Positions 28,310 to 37,901 of a stretch of 64,000 nucleotides of DNA are shown here, one piece after another. The notes below the pieces were generated by a model. It saw nothing but the letters and a program-made list of their open reading frames with translations. It did not search any database and was not told the origin of the DNA. Positions within the stretch are counted from its first letter, which is position 1, and every line of letters starts with the position of its first letter. Source of the stretch: Mixta sp. Marseille-Q2659 (lineage in GTDB: Bacteria; Pseudomonadota; Gammaproteobacteria; Enterobacterales; Enterobacteriaceae); NCBI RefSeq assembly GCF_940807255.1, contig NZ_CALNWY010000010.1, forward strand, positions 62,001-126,000, in the 5' to 3' direction. The translations under genes and the position numbers were made by a program.

Positions 28310-29515
28310 TTAGCCGCCGCTGAGCATCGCGGGCGCGGCGCTGCGCGGTTGGAACTGCCACCACAGCGCCAGCAGCGTAACCGCACCCGTACAGCCCAGC
28401 ATCAGCCACGGCAGTTCCGGCATCGCCAGTTCGCGTCCGGTATCGAATATCCAGCCGCCGCCGGTATAACCCAGCGCGCCGCCCAGCGCCAGACCCAGGC
28501 GGCTGAAGCCTAAATAACTGCCGCGCGCCCGCGCGCTGGCCAGCTCCGCGCTCAGGGTCTCACGCGCCGGCTCGGCAATAATCGCGCCGATGTAAAACAG
28601 ACAGATCAGTACAAACAGCTGCTGTAAAGAATCGGTCAGGCCAATCGGCAGCAGACTGAGCGTCATCAGCAGCAGGCCAGCCATCAGGCGATGCTCCAGG
28701 CGAAAGCGCTTTTCGCTCCAGCGCGCAATGGGGTAAAGCAGCGACAGCGACAGCGTGGCTTCGATGGCGTACATCCATTTTACCGCGCTGGCGGTGCCGG
28801 CAATCTGATTTACCATAATCGGCAGCATCAGCATTACCTGAACTGCCAGCATGTAATAGCCGGTTAAGGTCAGAACATAGGTACAAAAACGGCGATCCTT
28901 CAGTACGCGGCTCAGCCCTTCGCGCATCGGCGTTGGCACCGTTGAAATGCGCCAGGCGGGCAGGAACAGCGCGTTAAACAGCGCGGCCAGCACAAACACC
29001 AGCGCGCCCGTCCAGCAGACCAGACGGAAATCCCAGGCCAGCAGCCAGCTGCCGATCAGCGCGCCCAGTACCGCCCCGGCGCTGTCCTGCATCATCAACA
29101 GTGAAAAAAAGCGCCCGCGCGCTTCGGGCCGGATCAGCTTCACCACCAGCGCGGTACGCGGCGGATCGAACAGCGTACCGCCGATACCGGAAAGCAGGCA
29201 GGAGAACCAGAGTATCCACGGCTCATGCGCGACGGCCATGGTGGCGAAACCGGCGGCGCGCAGCAGCATTCCGCTAACGATCATCGGCTTGGCGCCAAAA
29301 CGATCGGCGATGGCACCGCCAAACACGCCCAGTCCCTGCTGTACCAGCTGGCGTAGTCCCAGTGCAATGCCTACCATTATCGCTGCCCAGCCGAGCTGGT
29401 CGACAAAGCGAATGGAGATCAGCGGGAAAACCACGAAAAATCCCAGCACCACCAGCATATTGTCCACCAGCAGAAAAACCCGACCAAGCTGTCGGGCGCG
29501 CGCAACTCCAGCCAT
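28310..29515 (-). CDS. mdtH: Multidrug MFS transporter MdtH
   Basis: A 401-residue, 12-TM inner-membrane exporter nearly collinear with E. coli MdtH, for example [37 protein letters not shown] (MFS motif A) and [20 protein letters not shown]. In E. coli overproduction raises quinolone tolerance. It is the second drug exporter in the window; the usual mdtG near lpxL is missing. Confidence 0.94.
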   Translation of the reverse strand: MAGVARARQLGRVFLLVDNMLVVLGFFVVFPLISIRFVDQLGWAAIMVGIALGLRQLVQQGLGVFGGAIADRFGAKPMIVSGMLLRAAGFATMAVAHEPWILWFSCLLSGIGGTLFDPPRTALVVKLIRPEARGRFFSLLMMQDSAGAVLGALIGSWLLAWDFRLVCWTGALVFVLAALFNALFLPAWRISTVPTPMREGLSRVLKDRRFCTYVLTLTGYYMLAVQVMLMLPIMVNQIAGTASAVKWMYAIEATLSLSLLYPIARWSEKRFRLEHRLMAGLLLMTLSLLPIGLTDSLQQLFVLICLFYIGAIIAEPARETLSAELASARARGSYLGFSRLGLALGGALGYTGGGWIFDTGRELAMPELPWLMLGCTGAVTLLALWWQFQPRSAAPAMLSGG

Positions 29516-29807
29516 GCTGATTCCTTAGCAAAAATAAACAAATCTGTTATTCAGAAGGGATATTTTGCGCGTCGGCTGGTTAATTTGACAGCAAGCCGGG
29601 AATGATATTTTTTTATCGATCTTTGACAAAATGTGCTGTAATTTCAGTGTAGTAATGGTGTTTACCGTGCGATAGCGGGCACAGCGTATAACAGGCTTTC
29701 GTCTGGATGGTGAGAGCAATAAACGCCGGATTGCCTGGAGGCGCTGGCCGTTAACCCGTTGCTCATCAATCAATTTTGTTTATCAGCCATGGTTTTCAGG
29801 AGAAGAG

Positions 29808-30398
29808 ATGTTTGGCTATCGTTCTGCCGCGCCCAAAGTGCGCCTGACCACCGATCGGCTGGTGGTACGTCTTGTTCATGAGCGTGATGCCTGGCGGCTG
29901 GCTGATTATTATGCGGAAAATCGCGCTTTTCTGAAGCCCTGGGAACCGGTACGCGACGAAAGCCACTGCTATCCGTCCGGCTGGCAGGCGCGCCTTGGGC
30001 TGATTACCGATATGCATAAACAGGGCAGCGCCTTCTATTTTATCGTGATGGATCCCGACGAGAAGGAAGTGCGCGGCGTGGCCAACTTCAGCAATGTGCT
30101 GCGCGGTTCGTTTCACGCCTGCTACCTCGGCTATTCGCTGGGTGAAAAATGGCAGGGGCAGGGGATGATGTTTGAGGCATTGCAGGCGGCCATCCGTTAT
30201 ATGCAGCGGCAGCAGCGGATGCATCGCATTATGGCAAACTATATGCCGCATAATCAGCGCAGCGGTAATCTGCTGGCGCGGCTGGGCTTTGAAAAAGAGG
30301 GCTACGCCAAAGATTACCTGCTGATAGACGGCCGCTGGCAGGATCATGTATTGACCGCGCTGACCTGGCACGAGTGGGCAGCGGATAAGCGTAGCTAA
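29808..30398 (+). CDS. rimJ: Ribosomal protein S5 N-alanine acetyltransferase
   Basis: A 196-residue GNAT-family enzyme that acetylates the N-terminal Ala of ribosomal protein S5. Acetyl-CoA loop [15 protein letters not shown] near residue 110 and [22 protein letters not shown] near 145 are typical of the RimI/RimJ group. GGAGAAGAG precedes the ATG. TTGACA at 29623-29628 about 180 bp upstream may mark a promoter. In E. coli yceH follows; here mviM follows directly. Confidence 0.94.
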   Translation: MFGYRSAAPKVRLTTDRLVVRLVHERDAWRLADYYAENRAFLKPWEPVRDESHCYPSGWQARLGLITDMHKQGSAFYFIVMDPDEKEVRGVANFSNVLRGSFHACYLGYSLGEKWQGQGMMFEALQAAIRYMQRQQRMHRIMANYMPHNQRSGNLLARLGFEKEGYAKDYLLIDGRWQDHVLTALTWHEWAADKRS

Positions 30399-30452
30399 AA
30401 CGCTATACATTTTAACAGTGCGCCGTCAGAGCAAACGGCGCGGGAGTCTGCA

Positions 30453-31373
30453 ATGACAGTAAAGATTGGAGTTGTGGGATTAGGCAGTATTGCGCAAAAA
30501 GCCTGGCTGCCGGTGCTGGCGCGCGCCGATGAATGGACGCTGATGGGCGGCTTTTCGCCGAACCAGCAGAAGGCGCAGCAGGTGTGCGACAGCTGGCGGA
30601 TGCGCTGCTATTCCCAGCTCGACGCGCTGGCTGCCGACTGCGATGCGGTATTTGTTCACAGCAGCACCGCCAGCCACTATCGCGTGGTGCGCGCGTTGCT
30701 GGAGCTGGGCGTGGATGTCTGCGTGGATAAGCCGTTGGCGGAAACGCTTGGCGAAGCGGAAGAGCTGGTGGCGCTGGCGCATAAGCGTGGACGAAAGCTG
30801 ATGGTGGCCTTTAACCGTCGCTTTGCGCCGCGCTATCAGCAGCTTAAAGCTGCCCTGCAGCAGCCCGCTTCCATTCGCATGGAGAAACACCGCAGCGACA
30901 GCGTCGGCCCGCACGATCTGCGTTTTACCCTGCTGGATGATTATCTGCACGTAGTGGATACCGCTTTGTGGCTGGCGGAAGGAAACGTCACGCTGCGTCA
31001 CGGCCATATTCAGACCACCGACGCAGGCGAAATGCTCTATGGCGAACATCACTTCAGCGTTGGCCAAACGCAGGTCACCACCAGCATGCACCGCCGCGCC
31101 GGGACGCAGCGCGAATCGGTAACGGCCATTGCCGACGGCGGCGTCTGGCAGCTGGATGAAATGCGTGACTGGCGGCACGAGCGCGATGGCCAGACGCTGG
31201 TGGAGCCGGTGCCTGCCTGGCAAACCACGCTCGCCCAGCGCGGCTTCGACGGCGCGGCGCGTCATTTTATCGCCTGCGTACAAAATCAGACAATGCCGGA
31301 AACCAGCGGCGAGCAGGCGCTAAAAGCCCAGCGCGTGGTGGAAAAAATCTGGCGTGACCTTGAGCGCGAATAA
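30453..31373 (+). CDS. mviM: Gfo/Idh/MocA-family oxidoreductase MviM (YceM)
   Basis: A 306-residue NAD(P)-binding oxidoreductase-like protein. The Rossmann motif GLGSIAQKAWLP is at residues 9-20, and DKPLAETLGEAEELV near 95 is the family EKP-type motif (DKP here). Substrate is unknown. GGAG lies upstream. It precedes murJ by about 120 bp as in E. coli, and follows rimJ by only 54 bp because yceH is absent. Confidence 0.92.
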   Translation: MTVKIGVVGLGSIAQKAWLPVLARADEWTLMGGFSPNQQKAQQVCDSWRMRCYSQLDALAADCDAVFVHSSTASHYRVVRALLELGVDVCVDKPLAETLGEAEELVALAHKRGRKLMVAFNRRFAPRYQQLKAALQQPASIRMEKHRSDSVGPHDLRFTLLDDYLHVVDTALWLAEGNVTLRHGHIQTTDAGEMLYGEHHFSVGQTQVTTSMHRRAGTQRESVTAIADGGVWQLDEMRDWRHERDGQTLVEPVPAWQTTLAQRGFDGAARHFIACVQNQTMPETSGEQALKAQRVVEKIWRDLERE

Positions 31374-31496
31374 TCTGCTGTAACAATCCTTTGTGGTTAT
31401 TTCCCTGCGTATCGGTAGACTAACCGCCGGATCGGCCCGCCGCCGGTCCGCCATTGTCTGTTAACCGGATTGAATCTTCAGGATGCGCAGTTAACC

Positions 31497-33033
31497 ATGA
31501 ATTTGTTGAAATCCCTGGCAGCGGTCAGCTCGATGACGCTGTTTTCCCGCGTGCTGGGCTTTGCCCGCGATGCCATTGTGGCAAGAGTCTTCGGCGCCGG
31601 GATGGCCACCGATGCCTTTTTCGTTGCCTTTAAGCTTCCCAATCTGCTGCGCCGTATTTTTGCCGAAGGCGCCTTTTCCCAGGCGTTTGTCCCGATTCTG
31701 GCGGAGTATAAAAGCAAGCAGGGCGAAGAGGCGACGCGCGTTTTCGTCGCTTATATTTCTGGCCTGTTAACCCTGGCGCTGGCGCTGATTACCTTTCTCG
31801 GCATGATCGCGGCGCCCTGGGTGATTATGATCACCGCGCCGGGTTTTGCCGACACCGCCGATAAATTCGCCCTTACCAGCAGCCTGCTGCGCATCACCTT
31901 TCCCTATATTTTTCTGATTTCGCTCGCTTCGCTGGTGGGCGCGATTCTGAATACCTGGAACCGCTTCTCTGTACCGGCCTTTGCCCCGACGCTGCTCAAT
32001 ATCAGCATGATCGGCTTTGCACTGTTCGGTGCGCCGCATTTCCATCCGCCGGTGCTGGCGCTCGCCCGGCCGTAGTCGTCGGCGGCGTGCTGCAGCTAGG
32101 CTATCAGCTGCCGCACCTGAAAAAATCGGCATGCTGGTGTTGCCGCGCCTGAACTTTAAAGATGCGGGCGTCTGGCGCGTGCTGCGGCAGATGGGCCCGG
32201 CGATTCTTGGCGTTTCCGTCAGTCAAATCTCGCTGATTATCAATACTATTTTCGCCTCCTTCCTGGTTTCCGGCTCGGTGTCGTGGATGTACTACGCTGA
32301 CCGCCTGATGGAGTTTCCCTCCGGCGTGCTGGGCGTGGCGCTCGGTACCATCCTGCTGCCGTCGCTGTCGCGCAGCTTTGCCAGCGGCAATCATGATGAA
32401 TATTCGCGCCTGATGGACTGGGGTTTACGCCTCTGCTTCCTGCTGGCGCTGCCAAGCGCGGTGGCGTTGGGGATCCTCTCCGGCCCGCTCACCGTTGCGC
32501 TGTTCCAGTATGGCAAATTCACCGCCTTTGACGCCGCGATGACGCAGCGCGCGCTGATCGCCTATTCGGTCGGGCTGATGGGGCTGATTGTGGTTAAGGT
32601 GCTGGCGCCGGGTTTCTACTCGCGTCAGGACATCAAAACGCCGGTGAAAATCGCCATCGTGACGCTGATTATGACGCAGCTAATGAACCTGGCTTTTATC
32701 GGGCCGTTAAAACATGCCGGTCTCTCACTTTCTATCGGGCTGGCTGCCTGTCTGAACGGCGCGCTGCTTTACTGGCAGCTGCGGAAAAAGCAGATTTTTC
32801 AGCCGCAGCCGGGCTGGGGCGCGTTTTTGCTGCGCCTGATTCTGGCGGTGCTGGTCATGGCGGGCGTACTGGTTGCCATGATGATGGTGATGCCCGCTCG
32901 GGATATCGGCAGCATGCCGTATCGTCTGGTACGTCTGGCGGTGGTTTGCGCCGTAGGCGGTGGCGCTTACTTTATCGTGTTGGGCCTGCTGGGATTCCGC
33001 CCCAAAGATTTCGCCCGCCGCTCAGTCGCCTGA
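31497..33033 (+). pseudogene. murJ: murJ (lipid II flippase) broken by two one-base losses
   Basis: MurJ flips lipid II across the inner membrane and is essential in E. coli. Residues from [22 protein letters not shown] onward match the E. coli protein until ...PPVLALAR, where the frame hits TAG at 32076-32078 region; a middle piece ([16 protein letters not shown]) is in a second frame, and [12 protein letters not shown] to the C-terminus is in a third. The two losses lie at about 32066-32070 (GCCCGGCC where GCCTGGGCC is expected from E. coli ALAWAV) and in the A-run at 32120-32125 (six A, seven expected). Corrected, the protein is 512 residues with 14 membrane segments. Because the rest is intact and the gene is essential, sequencing error is the likeliest cause. 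Start 31497 matches the E. coli N-terminus. Confidence 0.9.
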
Positions 33034-33048
33034 TCGCAAACAGACGAC

Positions 33049-33076
33049 CCCGCCGGAAGCGCATCCGGCGGGTATT
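33049..33076 (+). terminator. Terminator after murJ
   Basis: CCCGCCGGA (33049-33057) pairs with TCCGGCGGG (33064-33072) and is followed by TATTTG. Confidence 0.7.
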
Positions 33077-33187
33077 TGTGAAGCCTGACTCGCCTAACAC
33101 CTTCGTTTATAAAATCTTCAGATGTGCCAACGCCGCTGGAATGTTCCGGCGGTTCAGCGCGCTAAGAAATTTTTAAACGAAAGAAAA

Positions 33188-33244
33188 CAGACGACACCTA
33201 AGCCTGAAGCAAGGATGCAACAGACGACACTTAAGCCTGAAGCG
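33188..33244. repeat. Two 24-bp direct repeats, period 33 bp
   Basis: Copies at 33188-33211 and 33221-33244 differ at one base (ACAGACGACACCTAAGCC versus ACAGACGACACTTAAGCC, both continuing TGAAGC). A partial third copy, ACAGACGAC, lies at 33040-33048 beside the murJ terminator. Confidence 0.75.
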
Positions 33245-33428
33245 GGAGTTGTTCAGGCCAGGAGTAAAGCGTCCCGCGCCAGGGAAGGCGCGGGTCGAGC
33301 GTGTCATGGATGACGGCAATTGCGTCTTTACGGAAGGCCGGAACCTCTCACGCAGACACCGTACGCCCAGACAAATCTCCGCAAACGAACATCCCCAGCC
33401 TGCCAACAAACGCCATCCTTCAGACGTG

Positions 33429-33458
33429 CAAAAACCGCCGAAACCTAATCCGGCGGTT
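33429..33458 (-). terminator. Intrinsic terminator of flgMN
   Basis: On the minus strand AACCGCCG and CGGCGGTT flank a ten-base loop and run into TTTTT. Confidence 0.85.
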
Positions 33459-33486
33459 ATCTGCTATGTGGGCATCTGCTATGCCA

Positions 33487-33918
33487 TCAAACGCGGCGTG
33501 AGCCGAAGCTGCCTGACGTTGCCTGACCATCCGGGCCATAAAACGCCTGCGTCTGATGCGGCTTCAACAGTGCCAGCGCCTGATGGTTATAGGCCACCTG
33601 CTGATTCAACAACATCCCATTATGCGTATTGTTATCGCGTAGCTCCCGCGTCCGCTGCTCAATCACCTGCCAGCGGCGCGCCAGTTCCGGCTGCGCGCGA
33701 TAGGGCGCCTGCACCCGAAACTGCTTCTCTGATTCCCGTCGCATACCGTCAAGATAGTTCAGCGTCGTTAACAGTGAACTCTTATCCTCGGTAATTCGCT
33801 GAAGCAGGCTGCTGTTAATGAGGCCGGCAGAAAGCTGCTCGTGTTCTTCCTTCATTACATTACTCAGCGAACTGAGAACTTCCTGCATTTTATCCAGCGC
33901 GGTAATCAGGCTGTTCAT
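33487..33918 (-). CDS. flgN: Flagellar export chaperone FlgN
   Basis: A 143-residue helical chaperone that protects and delivers the hook-filament junction proteins FlgK and FlgL, both encoded in this window. Typical features: LITALDKMQEVLSSL at the N-terminus, ITEDKSSLLTTLNYLD near residue 42 and the C-terminal NQQVAYNHQALALLK substrate-binding helix. It lies five bases after flgM and shares its sigma-28 promoter. Confidence 0.93.
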   Translation of the reverse strand: MNSLITALDKMQEVLSSLSNVMKEEHEQLSAGLINSSLLQRITEDKSSLLTTLNYLDGMRRESEKQFRVQAPYRAQPELARRWQVIEQRTRELRDNNTHNGMLLNQQVAYNHQALALLKPHQTQAFYGPDGQATSGSFGSRRV

Positions 33919-33923
33919 AGCGG

Positions 33924-34223
33924 TTATTTATCCTGTAGAGACGATTTCGCTTCCTGAATCAGGGCATCAGCAATTTTGCCGGTATCCATCTTCAGTTCGC
34001 CATTACGAATGGCGGTTTTTAATTGCTCAACGCGAGCAGTATTAATATCCTGACTGCCCGACGTCATCAGCTGGGCCTGGGCGCCGCTCAGACTTACCTG
34101 CGCTGCGCTGTCTGCTGTTTTAACGCTGCCGGACTGACGTACCTTTGCATTGCCGTTGTCGTTAGTTTCACGCGGTTGCACGGTGCTGACTGGCTGCGAA
34201 GCTTTGGTTTTGTCGATGCTCAT
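33924..34223 (-). CDS. flgM: Anti-sigma-28 factor FlgM
   Basis: A 99-residue protein, disordered N-terminal half and a helical C-terminal half ([32 protein letters not shown]) that holds FliA. Export of FlgM through the finished hook releases FliA. The N-terminus MSIDKT matches E. coli. AGGAG is upstream of the ATG, and a sigma-28 promoter precedes it, so FlgM is part of its own feedback loop. Confidence 0.95.
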   Translation of the reverse strand: MSIDKTKASQPVSTVQPRETNDNGNAKVRQSGSVKTADSAAQVSLSGAQAQLMTSGSQDINTARVEQLKTAIRNGELKMDTGKIADALIQEAKSSLQDK

Positions 34224-34294
34224 GGTCTGGCTCCTGTAATTTCAGGCATTAACGCTGCCTGATAGGCAAAGGGATACAATGTATGTTGATCACA

Positions 34295-34321
34295 CTATCG
34301 GCAGATGGACAGTCATCTTTA
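34295..34321 (-). promoter_or_regulatory. Sigma-28 (FliA) promoter of flgMN
   Basis: On the minus strand TAAA, 15 bases, then GCCGATAG match the FliA consensus TAAA-N15-GCCGATAA, about 70 bp before flgM. Confidence 0.9.
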
Positions 34322-34326
34322 GCGCT

Positions 34327-34986
34327 TTATAACGATATAAGAATATTCCCATCCGCACCCACATTGCCGCTGACGATTTGCCCGTTACCCATCCGCACCC
34401 GTACCCGCTGCGCCGCCGTGGCATTATTCAGCGCGCGCCCTTCGCTACTGACGTTAAAACCGTCGCCCTGAGCAATCACGATCACCGGCTGACCGGCCTT
34501 CACGCGCCAGGGTTGACGAACCATTGACAGCGTTAACGGCTGATCCGGCATCAGATCGCGCACGCTAACCGCTTCTACTATTTGTTGAGGATCCAGCACC
34601 GCGCGCGCCGGCAACGTATCAAGCCGCCCCTGCTTAACCAGCACATCACTGGCCGTTAAGGTCGTGCCGCGCAGAATCTGGCGATTAACCACCACATACT
34701 CGCCGGTAACCTGAACCTCTACCTGCAAAAAACGCCGCTCCCGATCGCAGGTCGCTGCGATACTCATCGGCCCCCACAGACGGCTATTGCCCGGCAGACT
34801 AAACTGCGGCGCGGCGCATGTCGGCCATTGCTGCTCTGGCGTACGCACCACCACATTCATTCCGGCGGCATGCAGCGGATCGCGCGCTTTAAAAAACTGG
34901 TTAAGCTGCGCGCTAAGATCGTCTGCCCATACCGGCATCACCAGCAAAGTCAGCATCGCAATCAGCCACCACTTTATTACTCGCAT
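34327..34986 (-). CDS. flgA: Flagellar P-ring assembly chaperone FlgA
   Basis: A 219-residue periplasmic protein with a signal peptide (MRVIKWWLIAMLTLLVMPVWA) that helps FlgI assemble into the P ring. The SAF-like C-terminal domain shows LRGTTLTASDVLVKQGRL and the end RVRMGNGQIVSGNV...ILISL typical of FlgA. Start at 34986 gives the E. coli length; a Met eight codons earlier is possible. It is divergent from flgB, with an FlhDC box between, and its stop lies only a few bases from the flgM promoter. Confidence 0.93.
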   Translation of the reverse strand: MRVIKWWLIAMLTLLVMPVWADDLSAQLNQFFKARDPLHAAGMNVVVRTPEQQWPTCAAPQFSLPGNSRLWGPMSIAATCDRERRFLQVEVQVTGEYVVVNRQILRGTTLTASDVLVKQGRLDTLPARAVLDPQQIVEAVSVRDLMPDQPLTLSMVRQPWRVKAGQPVIVIAQGDGFNVSSEGRALNNATAAQRVRVRMGNGQIVSGNVGADGNILISL

Positions 34987-35042
34987 CTCTTTATCCCCTT
35001 CATACCTCATGGCGCTGATTTTACCCGCGCGCGCAATTTTTC

Positions 35043-35085
35043 AAGGCAAAAAATAGCGATGCTTTTTAGCGCTATTCCGGCGATA
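35043..35085. promoter_or_regulatory. FlhD4C2-binding box between flgA and flgB
   Basis: AAGGCAAAAAATAGCG (35043-35058) and CGCTATTCCGGCGATA (35070-35085) are inverted half-sites 11 bp apart, close to the FlhDC consensus AATRGCAGAAATAGCG and its complement. It should switch on flgA and flgBCDEFGHIJ as class II genes. Confidence 0.92.
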
Positions 35086-35141
35086 GCTTTCTCAACGCCC
35101 GATTATGCTGACAACTCAAAATTTTCACTTTCGGAGGAAGC

Positions 35142-35555
35142 ATGCTTGACAAACTGGATGCAGCTTTGCAGTTCGGCACCGAAGCATTAAACCTGCGGGC
35201 TCAGCGTCAGGAAATCCTGGCATCCAATATCGCCAACGCCGATACGCCGGGCTACCAGGCTCGCGACATCGATTTTGCCAGCGAGCTTAACCGCGCGCTG
35301 GAAAAAGGGCGGGCACAGGGTTCCGGCCTGTCGCTGGCGGTAACGTCGGCACGCCATATTCCTGCCCAGACCGCGACGCCGCCGTCACTGGACCTGCTGT
35401 ATCGCATTCCCGATCAGCCGGCGATGGATGGCAACACCGTCGATATGGATCGTGAGCGTACACAGTTCGCGGATAACAGCCTCAAATACCAAACCGACCT
35501 CACGCTTATCAGCAGCCAGATTAAAGGCATGATGAGCGTGTTGCAGGGACAATAA
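35142..35555 (+). CDS. flgB: Flagellar proximal rod protein FlgB
   Basis: A 137-residue rod protein, exported by the flagellar type III system. The rod-family N-terminal motif [22 protein letters not shown] is at residues 23-44 and the C-terminal [22 protein letters not shown] forms the second packing helix. GGAGGAAG precedes the start. First gene of the flgBCDEFGHIJ operon. Confidence 0.95.
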   Translation: MLDKLDAALQFGTEALNLRAQRQEILASNIANADTPGYQARDIDFASELNRALEKGRAQGSGLSLAVTSARHIPAQTATPPSLDLLYRIPDQPAMDGNTVDMDRERTQFADNSLKYQTDLTLISSQIKGMMSVLQGQ

Positions 35556-35558
35556 CCG

Positions 35559-35963
35559 ATGGCACTGCTTAATATTTTTGATATCGCCGGTTCGGCGATG
35601 ACTGCACAGTCACAGCGTTTAAACGTGGCCGCCAGCAACCTGGCTAACGCCGACAGCGTGACCGGCCCCGACGGACAGCCTTACGTCGCCAAACAGGTGG
35701 TATTCCAGGTGGATGCCGCGCCAGGCCAGGCTACCGGCGGCGTGCGCGTTGCGCAGGTCGTGGAAGATCAAAGCCCGGCGAAACTGGTTTTTGATCCGGG
35801 CAATCCGCTGGCCGATGCCAAAGGCTACGTCAAGATGCCCAATGTCGATGTGGTTAGCGAAACGGTTAACAGCATGGCGGCGTCACGCAGCTATCAGGCG
35901 AACGTCGAAGTGCTGAACACCGTCAAGTCAATGATGATGAAAACCCTGACCATCGGTCAATAA
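35559..35963 (+). CDS. flgC: Flagellar proximal rod protein FlgC
   Basis: A 134-residue rod protein with [23 protein letters not shown] near the N-terminus and the C-terminal [20 protein letters not shown] helix. It starts three bases after the flgB stop. Confidence 0.95.
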   Translation: MALLNIFDIAGSAMTAQSQRLNVAASNLANADSVTGPDGQPYVAKQVVFQVDAAPGQATGGVRVAQVVEDQSPAKLVFDPGNPLADAKGYVKMPNVDVVSETVNSMAASRSYQANVEVLNTVKSMMMKTLTIGQ

Positions 35964-35975
35964 CGGAGAACAACC

Positions 35976-36650
35976 ATGGGCTTAGCCGTTGGCGTAAATG
36001 AAAAGATCGATCCCAGTGTCCTTACCAGCACTACTGGCGCATCGAGCAGCAGCAGCGCAACCGACCTGCAAAGTAACTTCCTGACGCTGCTGGTCGCGCA
36101 GTTGAAAAACCAGGATCCCACCAATCCGATGGAAAACAACGAACTGACCACGCAGCTGGCGCAGATCAACACCGTAAGTGGGATTGAAAAGCTGAACACC
36201 ACGCTGGGTTCGATCTCCGGTCAGATCAACAGCAACCAGTCGGTACAGGCATCAACCCTGATCGGCCATGGCGTCATGGTGCCGGGCACGCAGATCCTGA
36301 CAGGGAAAGGCGAGACCACGCCGTTTGGCATTGAACTGACGCGCGCCTCTACCGCGACTACCGCCACTATTACTGACGGCAGCGGCAAAGTGGTACGCAC
36401 GATCGACCTCGGCGGCCTGACGGCGGGCGTCCATACCTTCTCATGGGATGGCTCCTTAACCGACGGCACCACCGCGCCGGATGGCAAATATAACGTTTCC
36501 ATCGCTGCCAGCGACGGAACGGAGCAACTGGTGGCGCAGCCACTGAATTACGCCTTAGTGAACGGTGTGACCACCGATTCCAGCGGGGCAATACTCGACC
36601 TCGGGACGATGGGCACTTCCACGCTCGATAAAATTCGTCAGATTCTCTGA
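35976..36650 (+). CDS. flgD: Flagellar hook-capping protein FlgD
   Basis: A 224-residue hook scaffold protein that sits at the growing hook tip and guides FlgE polymerisation. The conserved N-terminal LQSNFLTLLVAQLKNQDPTNPMENNELTTQLAQI block is visible at about residues 30-63, followed by Tudor/fibronectin-like domains rich in Thr and Gly. CGGAG precedes the start. Confidence 0.95.
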   Translation: MGLAVGVNEKIDPSVLTSTTGASSSSSATDLQSNFLTLLVAQLKNQDPTNPMENNELTTQLAQINTVSGIEKLNTTLGSISGQINSNQSVQASTLIGHGVMVPGTQILTGKGETTPFGIELTRASTATTATITDGSGKVVRTIDLGGLTAGVHTFSWDGSLTDGTTAPDGKYNVSIAASDGTEQLVAQPLNYALVNGVTTDSSGAILDLGTMGTSTLDKIRQIL

Positions 36651-36680
36651 TACGACACAACATTTACTCAGGAGTGACAC

Positions 36681-37880
36681 ATGGGCTTTTCACAAGCGGT
36701 CAGCGGCTTAAACGCGGCCTCCAGTAACCTCGACGTTATCGGCAACAACATTTCCAACTCCGCAACGGCGGGTTTCAAATCCAGCACCGTCTCTTTTGCC
36801 GACATGTTCGCCGGTTCAAAAGTCGGTATGGGTGTTAAAGTTGCGGGCGTTATCCAGGACTTTAACGACGGTACGCCGACCACCACCAGCCGTGGCCTGG
36901 ATGTGGCAATTAGCCAGCAGGGCTTCTTCCGCATGACCGATGACAGCGGTGCGGTCTATTACAGCCGTAACGGCCAGTTCACGCTGGATGAAAACCGCAA
37001 CATCGTTAACATGCAGGGCATGCAGCTGACCGGCTATCCGGTCGCGGGCACCCCGCCAACCGTACAGACCGGCGCTAACCCGGTTGGACTCAGCGTACCG
37101 ACCACCCAGATGACTGCCAGCGCGACCACCACCGGTAATCTGGTGGCTAACCTGAACTCGTCTGACGGCACTAAGGTTGACGCTGATTTCGACAGCACCG
37201 ATGCCACCAGCTACAACGCCAAGTCATCAATGACCACCTATGACTCGCTGGGCAACGCGCACACCATCGACCTCTACTTCGTGAAAACGGCGGACAACAG
37301 CTGGAACGTGCATCCGATTGACTCCAGCAGCGGCACCACGACCACGCCGTTTACCATGAGCTTTAACCCCAATGGTGTGATGACCTCTGCGACCAGCCAG
37401 ACCATCTCTATGGGCGCGCTGAACGGTTCCAACGCGCAGACTTTTACGCTGGATTTCACCGGCAGCATGCAGCAGAACACCGGTTCCAACACCTTCGGCA
37501 ACCCGACGCAGGATGGCTACAAGCCGGGCGACCTGGTGAGCTACCAGATCAACAACGACGGCACGGTAGTAGGTAACTACTCCAACGAGAAAACCCAGGT
37601 GCTGGGACAGATCGTACTGGCGAACTTCGCTAACGCCGAAGGTCTGAAGTCTGAAGGCGACAACGTCTGGTCATCAACCGCCTCTTCGGGCCAGCCGCTG
37701 ATCGGCCTGGCAGGCACCGGCAACCTCGGTACCCTGACCGCTGGCGCGCTGGAGTCCTCCAACGTCGATCTGAGTAAAGAACTGGTGAACATGATCGTCG
37801 CGCAGCGTAACTATCAGTCGAACGCGCAGACCATCAAAACTCAGGACCAGATCCTCAACACGCTGGTTAACCTGCGTTAA
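36681..37880 (+). CDS. flgE: Flagellar hook protein FlgE
   Basis: A 399-residue hook subunit. N-terminal GFSQAVSGLNAASSNLDVIG and C-terminal VDLSKELVNMIVAQRNYQSN are the conserved axial-protein ends; the middle is Thr/Ser/Asn-rich and variable, with DLYFVKTADNSWNV typical of the D1/D2 domains. CAGGAGTG precedes the start. Confidence 0.95.
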   Translation: MGFSQAVSGLNAASSNLDVIGNNISNSATAGFKSSTVSFADMFAGSKVGMGVKVAGVIQDFNDGTPTTTSRGLDVAISQQGFFRMTDDSGAVYYSRNGQFTLDENRNIVNMQGMQLTGYPVAGTPPTVQTGANPVGLSVPTTQMTASATTTGNLVANLNSSDGTKVDADFDSTDATSYNAKSSMTTYDSLGNAHTIDLYFVKTADNSWNVHPIDSSSGTTTTPFTMSFNPNGVMTSATSQTISMGALNGSNAQTFTLDFTGSMQQNTGSNTFGNPTQDGYKPGDLVSYQINNDGTVVGNYSNEKTQVLGQIVLANFANAEGLKSEGDNVWSSTASSGQPLIGLAGTGNLGTLTAGALESSNVDLSKELVNMIVAQRNYQSNAQTIKTQDQILNTLVNLR

Positions 37881-37901
37881 TACGGCTGACGGGAGAGCGC
37901 T

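Larger units (their letters stand above)
33034..33486. other. 453-bp region between murJ and flgN
   Basis: No convincing gene. It contains the murJ terminator, a pair of direct repeats (33188-33244), a hairpin CCCGCGCC/GGCGCGGG (33274-33295) and the flgN terminator. Short frames crossing it have no family features. Confidence 0.45.

Noticed and set aside
30480-31283. 267-residue frame antisense to mviM
   Set aside because: Shadow of a conserved gene with GC-rich third positions.
33122-33313. 63-residue frame across the 33-bp repeats
   Set aside because: Repeats keep the frame, but there is no ribosome site and the product shows no family features.
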